Below are positions 22,617-29,711 of a stretch of DNA of 32,452 bases, in pieces. The notes under the pieces were generated by a model. That model did not search any database. It saw only the letters and a list, made by a program, of their open reading frames with translations, and was not told the DNA's origin. How positions within the stretch are numbered: the stretch's first letter is position 1; each line of letters opens with the position of its first letter. Source of the DNA: Deltaproteobacteria bacterium (lineage in GTDB: Bacteria; CG2-30-53-67); NCBI GenBank assembly GCA_013151235.1, contig JAADIO010000024.1, forward strand, positions 1 to 32,452. Reading direction: 5' to 3'. A program made the position numbers and the translations under genes.

Positions 22617-22633
22617 ATGGCATGCAACTTGCT
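22617..22633 (+). promoter_or_regulatory. Sigma-54 (-24/-12) promoter of the flgB operon
   Basis: ATGGCATGCAACTTGCT carries GG (22619-22620) and GC (22631-22632) separated by the obligatory ten bases, with TTGCT at -12. One C-to-T change occurs in the -24 box. Transcription should start near 22644, 48 bases before the flgB ATG. Confidence 0.78.
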
Positions 22634-22691
22634 TATAGGGTTGTCGGAGTATCTCCGCAACGGAAAGTTTTGAGATCGGGAGGAGAAGACA

Positions 22692-23099
22692 ATGGCGGAT
22701 CTTTTTGGAAACGAATTTCAGGTACTGGCCCGCTCCCTCGACTTCTGCGCAGAGCGCAATAACCTGATTACGGCAAATTTAGCCAATGCCGATACTCCCG
22801 GTTACAAGGCGGTGCGGATTGATTTTGAGAAAACACTACAGGGAATGCTCAAGAAACAGGGAGGAGAAGAGCTCCGGAGGACCGATCCGAAACATTTTTC
22901 CATGGACCCGGCAGCAACGGTGGCGGGACCGAAGATTACCATCCGGGAGGACTCCCTCAAACAGGATGGCAATTCCGTTAATATGGACGAAGAAGTTGCA
23001 AGGATGTCCATGAATCAAATCCGGTACAACGCCGGTGTGGAGGTACTGAATAACCTTTTCAAGAACCTTGAGTATGCGATTCAGGAGGGAGGACAGTAG
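22692..23099 (+). CDS. flgB: Flagellar proximal rod protein FlgB
   Basis: A 135-residue rod protein, normal length for FlgB. The N-terminal rod signature is NNLITANLANADTPGYKAVRIDFE (about 20-43), and the C-terminal amphipathic helix (NQIRYNAGVEVLNNLFKNLEYAI) completes the coiled-coil core of axial proteins. FlgB is exported by the flagellar type III apparatus and forms the proximal rod with FlgC and FlgF in the periplasm. The start is fixed by GGAGG eight bases upstream. It is the first gene of the sigma-54-driven operon, one base before flgC. Confidence 0.97.
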   Translation: MADLFGNEFQVLARSLDFCAERNNLITANLANADTPGYKAVRIDFEKTLQGMLKKQGGEELRRTDPKHFSMDPAATVAGPKITIREDSLKQDGNSVNMDEEVARMSMNQIRYNAGVEVLNNLFKNLEYAIQEGGQ

Positions 23100-23100
23100 A

Positions 23101-23538
23101 ATGGATTTTTTTGATGCAATGAACATCAGCGCGTCGGCGCTGAACGCACAGCGAGAAAGGATGAACGTTGTGGCGAGCAACCTGGCGAATATTCACACCA
23201 CCCGCACGCCCGATGGGGGTCCTTACCGTAAAAAGAGCGTCGTCTTTGAAGCGCAGAGCCTCGGCAGCCCCTTTGACAGTATGCTTCAGGACCGGCTGCG
23301 GGAACAGGTGCAGGGGGTCCGGGTGGCTGGAATCGAGTCGAGCAATAAACCCCCGCTTCGAGTCTACGATCCCTCCCATCCAGATGCGGATAAAGATGGG
23401 TATGTACTGAAACCGGACATCAATCTGATGTCGGAGATCGTCGATATGATTTCCGCTTCCCGTTCTTTCGAGGCGGATGTCAGCGCGGTGAAAACCTCCA
23501 AGAACATGGCGTTGAAGGCCTTGGAAATAGGTCGTTAA
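23101..23538 (+). CDS. flgC: Flagellar basal-body rod protein FlgC
   Basis: A 145-residue rod protein. The N-terminus MDFFDAMNISASALNAQRER and the following RMNVVASNLANIHTTRTPDGG are the FlgC signature, YRKKSVVFEA follows, and the C-terminus MISASRSFEADVSAVKTSK matches the conserved axial-protein end. It assembles on FlgB in the periplasmic rod. ATG 23101 is one base after the flgB stop codon and uses GGAGG in the end of flgB (GAGGGAGGACAGTAG). An in-frame ATG 33 bases earlier lies inside flgB and gives a non-FlgC start. Confidence 0.97.
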   Translation: MDFFDAMNISASALNAQRERMNVVASNLANIHTTRTPDGGPYRKKSVVFEAQSLGSPFDSMLQDRLREQVQGVRVAGIESSNKPPLRVYDPSHPDADKDGYVLKPDINLMSEIVDMISASRSFEADVSAVKTSKNMALKALEIGR

Positions 23539-23557
23539 GAATCTGTAGGAGAAGATT

Positions 23558-23860
23558 ATGCAAAAGATCGGCATGGAACAGCCTCTTTCCATTCTCCGGG
23601 GAGATTCGCCGGCGGGGAAAGCGGGGAAGGAAGTTCAAAAAGGCACTTTCGCTGATTTGCTGAAGCATTCGATTCACGAGGTTGATCAGGTGCAGAAAGA
23701 TGCGGTCCGGGCCGCCGAGAACCTGGCCGTGGGCAAGACGGAGAATATTCATGAAACCATGATTGCTCTGAAAAAGGCGGAGCTCTCTTTCAAAATGATG
23801 ATGCAGGTACGCAACAAGATTGTGAAGGCTTATGAAGAGATCATGCGGATGCAGGTCTGA
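23558..23860 (+). CDS. fliE: Flagellar hook-basal body complex protein FliE
   Basis: A 100-residue protein, standard for FliE. The central TFADLLKHSIHEVDQVQKDA and the C-terminal ENIHETMIALKKAELSFKMM followed by MQVRNKIVKAYEEIMRMQV are the family signature. FliE is exported first and joins the MS-ring protein FliF to the rod. GTAGGAGAAGATT precedes the ATG. The position between flgC and fliF is universal in this operon type, and a 59-base gap separates it from fliF. Confidence 0.96.
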   Translation: MQKIGMEQPLSILRGDSPAGKAGKEVQKGTFADLLKHSIHEVDQVQKDAVRAAENLAVGKTENIHETMIALKKAELSFKMMMQVRNKIVKAYEEIMRMQV

Positions 23861-23919
23861 GAACCGGGCACATGTTTTTGAAGGTGTTGTATTAAGACAA
23901 TATCGGCAAAGGAGAAACG

Positions 23920-25500
23920 ATGGCGGAATCCAAGAGTAATTTTCTTGCCGGCCTGGGAGAACTTCCCACGCCGAAGAAGATCCTGATTCTGGGGCTCCTC
24001 GGAACGGCGGCCGCCGGATTCATCTTTTTCATTATTTCTCTGCAAAAGCCTTCCTATGTTCTTCTTTATTCCGGGCTGAATGCAACGGATGCATCGGCGG
24101 TCGTGGATGAGCTCCGGAAGGAACGGGTTCCCTATGAAATCGGTGCGGAAGGGGGGAGCATCCTGGTGCCGGGAGACAAGCTTTATGAGGCCCGGCTTTC
24201 CCTGGCCGGGAAAGGGTTGCCGCAGAACGGTGTCGGTTTCGAGATTTTTGACAAGGTAAATATTGGGACGACGGAGTTCGTCCAGAAAATGAATTATCAG
24301 CGTGCCATGCAGGGCGAACTGGCTCGTACGATCTCTCAGATCGACGGCGTGGAACGGAGCCGTGTTCATATCTCCATTCCTCAGGAATCGGTCTTTGTCG
24401 AAGATCAGCAGAAGACGACGGCTTCGGTTTTTCTCAAGCTCAAACCGGGATTCAGACTGGTGGACAAACAGGCCAAAGGCATCTCTTATCTTGTTGCCGG
24501 TGCGGTGGAAGGGCTAAGTGCGGAGAATGTTACGATTATGGATACCGAGGGCAGGATCTTGAGCGGCCCCCAGGATGAAGACTCCGCTCTGGGACTCTCC
24601 AGCTCGCAAGCCGAAATGCAGCGGAACCTGGAAAAGCATCTGGAGAAGAATATCCGGACCATGCTCGAAAAGGTGATCGGTCCGGGCAAAGTCGCCGCTC
24701 AGGTCAGTGCTACGCTGAATTTCAAACAGGTACACAAGACGGAAGAGATCTATGATCCGAATGTGACGGCCGTCCGGAGTGAACAGACGAGCAAGGAAAA
24801 AACAAGCGGACAAAATGCGGTGCCTTCGGGGGTCCCCGGAGTGGCGTCCAACGTTCCGGGGCAGGGCGGCGGTGCTTCATCCGGGTTGAGCAGTAAGACG
24901 TCTCAGCGGCAGAGTGATACCGTAAATTATGAAATCAACAAAGTCACCCGGCAAGTGATCGATCCGGTGGGCACGATCAAGCGTCTTACCGTGGCCGTCC
25001 TGGTGGATGGGACCTACAAAGCGGTTAAGGGCTCCAAGGAGTTGCAATACACTCCCCAGACCAAGGAGCAGATGGCCAAATATGAGACGTTGATCAAGGG
25101 TGTGGTAGGCTTTGACGCGTCTCGGGGAGATGAGATCCACATCGAGAATATTCCCTTCCAGCGCGGCAGCGATGAAGCCTGGGTCGACAAGGGGGATTCA
25201 GGAGGCATCATCAGTCCGATGATGATCATTGTTCTGCGGTATGTTCTTGTCCTGCTTTTCGGGATCCTCTTCCTCCTCTTCTTTGTGAAACCGCTTGTGA
25301 ACTGGCTGACCGCACAGTCTACGGGGGGGGGCTATCCCGCGACGGTCGGGGAGTTGGAGTCGGCCTTGAATGCAAAGATGCTGCCGGGGATGAATGCCAA
25401 TACGCAGGAAAATATGAAAGAAGAAATTCATCAACTGGTGAAGGACGATCCTGCGTTGGCGACCACCCTGGTTCGTGAATGGTTGAATGAGAGGGGATAG
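23920..25500 (+). CDS. fliF: Flagellar MS-ring protein FliF
   Basis: A 526-residue MS-ring protein with two membrane segments, one near residues 20-45 (ILGLLGTAAAGFIFFIISLQ) and one near 428-455 (MMIIVLRYVLVLLFGILFLL). The periplasmic ring-building motifs include YVLLYSGLNATDASAVVDEL, GSILVPGDKLYEARLSLAGKG and NYQRAMQGELARTISQI. The C-terminal tail (ENMKEEIHQLVKDDPALATTLVREWL) is the FliG-binding region, complete here. The hypervariable glycine-rich stretch near 305-325 is normal for the family. AAAGGAG lies before the ATG. It forms the inner-membrane platform on which rotor and export gate assemble. Confidence 0.97.
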   Translation: MAESKSNFLAGLGELPTPKKILILGLLGTAAAGFIFFIISLQKPSYVLLYSGLNATDASAVVDELRKERVPYEIGAEGGSILVPGDKLYEARLSLAGKGLPQNGVGFEIFDKVNIGTTEFVQKMNYQRAMQGELARTISQIDGVERSRVHISIPQESVFVEDQQKTTASVFLKLKPGFRLVDKQAKGISYLVAGAVEGLSAENVTIMDTEGRILSGPQDEDSALGLSSSQAEMQRNLEKHLEKNIRTMLEKVIGPGKVAAQVSATLNFKQVHKTEEIYDPNVTAVRSEQTSKEKTSGQNAVPSGVPGVASNVPGQGGGASSGLSSKTSQRQSDTVNYEINKVTRQVIDPVGTIKRLTVAVLVDGTYKAVKGSKELQYTPQTKEQMAKYETLIKGVVGFDASRGDEIHIENIPFQRGSDEAWVDKGDSGGIISPMMIIVLRYVLVLLFGILFLLFFVKPLVNWLTAQSTGGGYPATVGELESALNAKMLPGMNANTQENMKEEIHQLVKDDPALATTLVREWLNERG

Positions 25501-25506
25501 CGGCGG

Positions 25507-26511
25507 ATGGCTGAGAAACTGATCGGACCGGAAAAAGCGGCATTGTTGGTGATGGCTTTGGGGGAAAACTTCGCCCAGGTCCTGCAGGGACTTGAGAATT
25601 TCGAAATCCAGAAACTGGGCGCCTACATGACCAAGACCAAGGATGTATCCATGGAAGATCTGGAAAGAGTGATCAGTGAGTATCACCAGAAGGCCTTTCA
25701 GTCCAAGGGGGGACTGCCCATCTGCGATGAAGGGTACGTAAAGCGCCTGATTCTTTCTGCGCTTGGGGAACAGCGGGCACGTCCGATCCTGGACAAACTC
25801 TCTTCCTCTCATACGGAGGTTGATCTCTCGTTCGTCCGCGAAATCGAACCTCGAAGCCTGGTGAACTTCATCAAGCTGGAACACCCCCAGACCATTGCCC
25901 TGATTGTCTCCAATCTTGGTCCTTCTCAGGCGGCGGAGGTTCTTTCCCTCCTGCCCGATGCCCTTCGTGCAGAGGTGGTCATGCGGATGGCCGGAATCAA
26001 GTCGGTCGATACCAGTATGATCAGCGAAATTGCCGGGGTCCTGGAACGGGAAGTGAAACTGTCCGGAGGTTCCACCGGGAGCCAGGAAATCGGAGGACTC
26101 CAGACCGTTGCCGAGATCATGAATAATATCGATAAGTCCGTCTCGGGTGAGATCTTTACCTACCTGGAGGAAAAAAACAAGGACCTTTCCGACGGGATTC
26201 GCGAACTGATGTTTGTCTTTGAAGATATTGCCATGATTGATGATCGCGGCATTCAGGCGATCCTGAAAAATATCGAGAACGACAAGCTGATTATCGCCCT
26301 GAAAACGGCCGATGACAATCTGAAGGAAAAGATCTTCCGTAATATGTCGACCCGTGCGGCGCAGATGATTGAAGAAGAAATGGAAGTGATGGGGCCCGTC
26401 CGGATCAGCGAGGTTGAGGAAGCACAGAAAGAAATTGCCGCGGCCGCCCGGAAGCTTGAAGAAAGCGGTGAGATCGTCATTTCCAGAGGAGAAGGGGATA
26501 TCGTTGTCTAA
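25507..26511 (+). CDS. fliG: Flagellar motor switch protein FliG
   Basis: A 334-residue rotor protein of normal length. Near the N-terminus KAALLVMALGENFAQ begins the FliF-binding domain. The middle domain has LVNFIKLEHPQTIALIVSNL (the EHPQTIAL signature). The C-terminal torque domain has DDRGIQAILKNIENDKLIIALKTA, then MSTRAAQMIEEEMEVMGPVR with the charged residues that interact with the stator. It sits six bases after fliF. It couples ion flow through the stator to rotation and, with FliM/FliN, switches direction. Confidence 0.97.
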   Translation: MAEKLIGPEKAALLVMALGENFAQVLQGLENFEIQKLGAYMTKTKDVSMEDLERVISEYHQKAFQSKGGLPICDEGYVKRLILSALGEQRARPILDKLSSSHTEVDLSFVREIEPRSLVNFIKLEHPQTIALIVSNLGPSQAAEVLSLLPDALRAEVVMRMAGIKSVDTSMISEIAGVLEREVKLSGGSTGSQEIGGLQTVAEIMNNIDKSVSGEIFTYLEEKNKDLSDGIRELMFVFEDIAMIDDRGIQAILKNIENDKLIIALKTADDNLKEKIFRNMSTRAAQMIEEEMEVMGPVRISEVEEAQKEIAAAARKLEESGEIVISRGEGDIVV

Positions 26512-27244
26512 GTTGTCCGCGGAAGAAGACAAGATCGTCCGCTGGAGCCCGCAGGAGGTCCGGGGGATCCCCGCGGCACAATTGCGGTCGGTTGTTGTGG
26601 ATCCGCAGTCTCTTTTTGAAGTTTCCGGTTTTCTTGCGGGGAAGGAGGCCTGTGAAACTCGCCTTTCTCCGGAAGAGGTGATTTCCAAGGCAAAACAACG
26701 GGCCGATGAAATCGCCAAGGAGGCCTATAACAAAGGCTTTGAGCAGGGGGAGCGATCCGGATTCGAACTCGGCAACAAGAAGGCGGAGGCGGTGGCGGAG
26801 GCGTTTATGAATGCCGTTGAGGAGGTTCGGCATTGTCGGGAAGAACTCCTCCGGCAGGCGGAGACCGAAGCGGTCCGTCTGGCCATGGTGTTGGCGGAAA
26901 AGATTATTTATCGGGAGATCTCATTACAGGAAGATGTGATTATCGATGTGGCCCGGGAGGCGCTGGCCGTTTGTGCCGAGGATGACCGTATTCGGATTGA
27001 GGTCAATCCGGAAGATTATTCCTTTCTCGAAGGATGTGGGGATCGTTTCCGGAAGGAAGTCGGTGCGGCCCGGAAGATTGAAATTGTCGCCAACCCCGCC
27101 GTACGGAGAGGGGGATGCATTGTCGACACGGCATTAGGGAAGATTGATGCCCGTATTGAAGAAAAGATCGGGAGACTATTCGGAAAGCTCAGGGAAAAGA
27201 CCGGAGAATCACCACCGGAAACGGAGGAGGGGGAGAGCGTATGA
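26504..27244 (+). CDS. fliH: Flagellar assembly/export protein FliH
   Basis: About 246 residues. The central part (AKQRADEIAKEAYNKGFEQG, then ERSGFELGNKKAEAVAEAF) carries the small-residue heptads of the FliH/YscL coiled coil. The C-terminal part, VRLAMVLAEKIIYREISLQE then IRIEVNPEDYSFLEG and RGGCIVDTALGKIDARIEE, is the conserved FliI-binding region. FliH regulates the export ATPase FliI in the cytoplasm. No ATG fits: the proposed start is TTG 26504, preceded by GGAGAAGGGG and overlapping the fliG stop by eight bases. TTG 26513 is possible, and an ATG at 26414 would overlap fliG by nearly 100 bases. It shares ATGA with fliI. Confidence 0.88.
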   Translation: MSKLSAEEDKIVRWSPQEVRGIPAAQLRSVVVDPQSLFEVSGFLAGKEACETRLSPEEVISKAKQRADEIAKEAYNKGFEQGERSGFELGNKKAEAVAEAFMNAVEEVRHCREELLRQAETEAVRLAMVLAEKIIYREISLQEDVIIDVAREALAVCAEDDRIRIEVNPEDYSFLEGCGDRFRKEVGAARKIEIVANPAVRRGGCIVDTALGKIDARIEEKIGRLFGKLREKTGESPPETEEGESV

Positions 27245-28557
27245 TTGCTCTCGACCTGGCATCCTACAGGGAAATTGTACAGGAGGCGTCCGTTCTTCAG
27301 GCCAGCGGCACGGTTGCCCGTGTGACCGGACTCTTGATCGAAGCCGATGGTCCGGCGACCCGGCTTGGGGGACTGTGCGAGATCTTCCCAAGCAGTGGAG
27401 ACGAACCGATCCGAGCGGAGGTCGTCGGATTCCGGGAGCATAAGATTCTCTTGATGCCTTTCAGCTCGAGCCTCGGGATTGGTCCGGGCGACCGGATTAC
27501 CGCCATGCAGTCGGTCGGGACGGTGCGGGTGGGACCGCAACTGTTGGGCCGCGTGATCAATGGTTTTGGAAACGTGATCGATGGGGGGGAAGAACTTTCC
27601 TGCCGGGAGGAGGCCTTGCTCCATACATTGCCCCTGAATCCCCTGTCTCGCAAACGGATCCGGGAACCCCTCGATCTTGGAATTCGTGCGCTCAACGGGT
27701 TGCTTACCTGCGGAAAAGGACAGCGTCTCGGGATTCTGGCCGGAAGCGGCGTCGGGAAGAGTATTCTTCTCGGGATGATCGCCCGGTATACCCGTGCGGA
27801 GATCAATGTCATTGCCCTGATCGGCGAGCGGGGGAGGGAGGTCCGTGAATTCATTGAGAAAGACCTGGGCCCGGAAGGGTTGAAGCGTTCGGTCGTGGTG
27901 GTCGCTACCTCCGACCAGTCCCCTCTCCTTCGTATCCGGGCGGCCTATGCGGCGACGGCCATCGCAGAGTATTTCCGGGACCGGGGCCGTGATGTCAACC
28001 TGATGATGGATTCCGTGACCCGGTTTGCCATGGCGCAGCGTGAAATCGGACTGGCCGTGGGGGAACCGCCGACGACGAAAGGATATACCCCGTCCGTTTT
28101 TGCACTGCTTCCCAAATTGCTCGAACGCGCCGGGACCTGTTCGGGCAAAGGGACCATTACCGGTCTCTATACCGTTTTGGTGGAAGGGGATGATATGAAT
28201 GAGCCGATTGCCGATGCGACCCGGGCGATCCTGGACGGGCATATTGTTCTTTCCCGGGCACTGGCGGCACAGGATCATTATCCTGCAATCGACGTTCTCA
28301 GCAGTAAAAGTCGGGTCATGATCGATGTGGTGGACCCGGAACACCGGGCACTGGCAAACCGGATGATTGCGACACTGGCTACTTATAAGAATGCCGAAGA
28401 CTTGATCAATATCGGTGCCTATGTAAGCGGCAGCAATCCGAAAATAGATGAAGCCATCGGAAAGATTGATGCCATTCAGGCCTATCTTCAGCAAGGGATC
28501 GGTGAACAGGTTGTTCTGGACGAAAGTGTGGCCGGCCTGAGAAAAATATTTACGTAA
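27241..28557 (+). CDS. fliI: Flagellum-specific export ATPase FliI
   Basis: A 438-residue ATPase of the F1-beta-like family. Walker A is AGSGVGKS (near 175-182), IALIGERGREVREFIE is the GERGRE signature, and VNLMMDSVTRFAMAQREIGL carries the Walker B aspartate and the FliI/YscN motif. EPPTTKGYTPSVFALLPKLLERAG is diagnostic for type III export ATPases. It energises unfolding and delivery of rod, hook and filament subunits at the base of the export gate. It overlaps fliH by four bases (ATGA) and is followed by fliJ. Confidence 0.98.
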   Translation: MIALDLASYREIVQEASVLQASGTVARVTGLLIEADGPATRLGGLCEIFPSSGDEPIRAEVVGFREHKILLMPFSSSLGIGPGDRITAMQSVGTVRVGPQLLGRVINGFGNVIDGGEELSCREEALLHTLPLNPLSRKRIREPLDLGIRALNGLLTCGKGQRLGILAGSGVGKSILLGMIARYTRAEINVIALIGERGREVREFIEKDLGPEGLKRSVVVVATSDQSPLLRIRAAYAATAIAEYFRDRGRDVNLMMDSVTRFAMAQREIGLAVGEPPTTKGYTPSVFALLPKLLERAGTCSGKGTITGLYTVLVEGDDMNEPIADATRAILDGHIVLSRALAAQDHYPAIDVLSSKSRVMIDVVDPEHRALANRMIATLATYKNAEDLINIGAYVSGSNPKIDEAIGKIDAIQAYLQQGIGEQVVLDESVAGLRKIFT

Positions 28558-28606
28558 CCGGATGTTTCCGCCGGGAAGGTTGCCCCGGAGACCTGTGGAG
28601 CATGAA

Positions 28607-29107
28607 ATGTATCGTTTTCGATTTGAGTCGGTTCTGCGATACCGGCAACAGGCCATGGACCAGGTCCGAAGGGAGTTCTCCGAGCTGCAACGAAAACTGG
28701 TCACGGAATATTCCCGGCTCGATCTGCTCGAACAGACCGGGCGGGAGTATGCCCGGCTCTTCCATGAACGACAGGGGGAGGGAATCGCGATCCGGGAAGT
28801 CGGCCTGTTTCAATCTTTCTTCCATCGGCTCCATTTCGAGACGGATGCCCAGCGAAAAAAACTTTATTCCTTGAACCAGCGTGTCGAAGGCAAGCGGCAG
28901 GAACTGCTCGATGCTTCGAAGAAAAAAAAAGTTCTGGAGCGTCTCCGTGAAGTTGAAGAAGATCAGTATCGTGAAGAAGAGCGAAAACGGGAGCAGCGTC
29001 AATATGATGAAATTGCCGTGAACAAGATTACCCGGGCACAGGCGATCTGGAGGGCGCCCGGGACGGATGAAGATCTCGTCCGGACCGGGGAGAAGGGAGA
29101 GAGATGA
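28607..29107 (+). CDS. fliJ: Flagellar export protein FliJ
   Basis: A 166-residue, highly charged coiled-coil protein, the expected size and composition for FliJ. It begins MYRFRFESVLRYRQQAMDQV, the family N-terminus, with GGAG six bases upstream. An in-frame ATG at 28562 has no ribosome site and adds a non-conserved proline-rich leader. FliJ sits in the FliI hexamer like the gamma stalk of F1 and recycles chaperones. It shares ATGA with the next gene. Confidence 0.93.
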   Translation: MYRFRFESVLRYRQQAMDQVRREFSELQRKLVTEYSRLDLLEQTGREYARLFHERQGEGIAIREVGLFQSFFHRLHFETDAQRKKLYSLNQRVEGKRQELLDASKKKKVLERLREVEEDQYREEERKREQRQYDEIAVNKITRAQAIWRAPGTDEDLVRTGEKGER

Positions 29108-29646
29108 AGGGAAAGAGAATAACGTTGTGCATGCTTTGTTTGATGACCTGGATGGCCATGCCGGCCTCTCTCTCCGCTGCGGAGAAGAACGCCGGGGAAA
29201 TGATCTCGGACAAGACTGCGGGGACGCCCGCCACCGTTGCGGAAGCGGATCAACAGTTGATCCGGACCGTTGCCATGGAGCGGGTTAATCTTGATATGAT
29301 GCGGCGGAATCTTATTCTGAGACAGAATCGTTTGAAGCAGACACGAAAGGAGATTGAAGGTCGAATTCAAGATCTTCTCCAACTGCGCAAAGAGGTGGAC
29401 GCCAAAATTCAAACCTTGCAGAACGTGGGGCAGAAGGAAATGCAGCATCTGGTCAAGGTCTATGAGGCCATGAGCCCGGAAGAAGCGGCACCCCTGATGG
29501 AAGGATTAAAGCAGAACATCGCCGTGGAACTGCTTTCCCGTATGCGGGACAAAAAGGCCGGCAAGATCCTGGAGTTGGTCCAAAAAAAGAAGGCGGAGGC
29601 ACTCACGGAGGTCCTGGCCAGAAGAAAAAAATTAAACAGCAAATAG
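29104..29646 (+). CDS. motE: MotE-like periplasmic flagellar protein (MgtE-N-like domain)
   Basis: A 180-residue exported protein. A hydrophobic N-terminal segment (about 5-26, LCMLCLMTWMAMPASLSA) is a signal peptide or anchor. A long coiled coil follows (about 60-115, ILRQNRLKQTRKEIEGRI), and the C-terminus has YEAMSPEEAAPLMEGL and AVELLSRMRDKKAGKILEL, the MgtE N-terminal-like fold of MotE/FlbB proteins. Family members are periplasmic partners that help recruit or stabilise stator (MotA/MotB) components or scaffolds. Its place between fliJ and fliK is common in non-enteric flagellar operons. The ATG overlaps the fliJ stop codon and has GGAGAAGGGAGAG upstream. Confidence 0.85.
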   Translation: MKGKRITLCMLCLMTWMAMPASLSAAEKNAGEMISDKTAGTPATVAEADQQLIRTVAMERVNLDMMRRNLILRQNRLKQTRKEIEGRIQDLLQLRKEVDAKIQTLQNVGQKEMQHLVKVYEAMSPEEAAPLMEGLKQNIAVELLSRMRDKKAGKILELVQKKKAEALTEVLARRKKLNSK

Positions 29647-29656
29647 ATCCGGATTC

Positions 29657-29681
29657 CCCGACGGTGTGATGCCGGTTCGGG
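29657..29681 (+). promoter_or_regulatory. Hairpin in the motE-fliK gap
   Basis: CCCGACGG (29657-29664) pairs with CCG...TCGGG (29672-29681) with a two-base bulge and a seven-base loop. No T-run follows. It sits 13 bases ahead of the very strong fliK ribosome site and might be an RNA-stability or processing element. Confidence 0.35.
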
Positions 29682-29693
29682 ATTGATCCCAAC

Positions 29694-29707
29694 AGAAAGG
29701 AGGTGAT
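29694..29707 (+). promoter_or_regulatory. Extended Shine-Dalgarno of fliK
   Basis: AGAAAGGAGGTGAT is fully complementary to the 3' end of a 16S rRNA ending ATCACCTCCTTTCT. GGAGG is eight bases from the ATG at 29712. It decides the fliK start in favour of 29712 over the in-frame GTG at 29703, which lies inside this element. Confidence 0.85.
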
Positions 29708-29711
29708 ATCC

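Larger units (their letters stand above)
22454..22691. other. Regulatory region upstream of flgB
   Basis: About 240 bases with no gene. It has two back-to-back hairpins after the fleR stop codon (22456-22495), then about 120 bases without recognised signals, the sigma-54 promoter (22617-22633) and the flgB ribosome site GGAGGAGAAGACA. Confidence 0.7.

Noticed and set aside
17245-22691. A c-di-GMP riboswitch ahead of the flagellar units
   Set aside because: Neither leader shows the conserved tetraloop and receptor segments of the GEMM class, and both are explained by sigma-54 promoters.
25198-26718. A 506-codon open frame on the minus strand
   Set aside because: It is antisense to the end of fliF, fliG and the start of fliH, all clearly real, and shows no protein motif.
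27016-28704. A 562-codon open frame on the minus strand
   Set aside because: It is antisense to fliH, fliI and fliJ. Its length results from the codon usage of fliI on the other strand.
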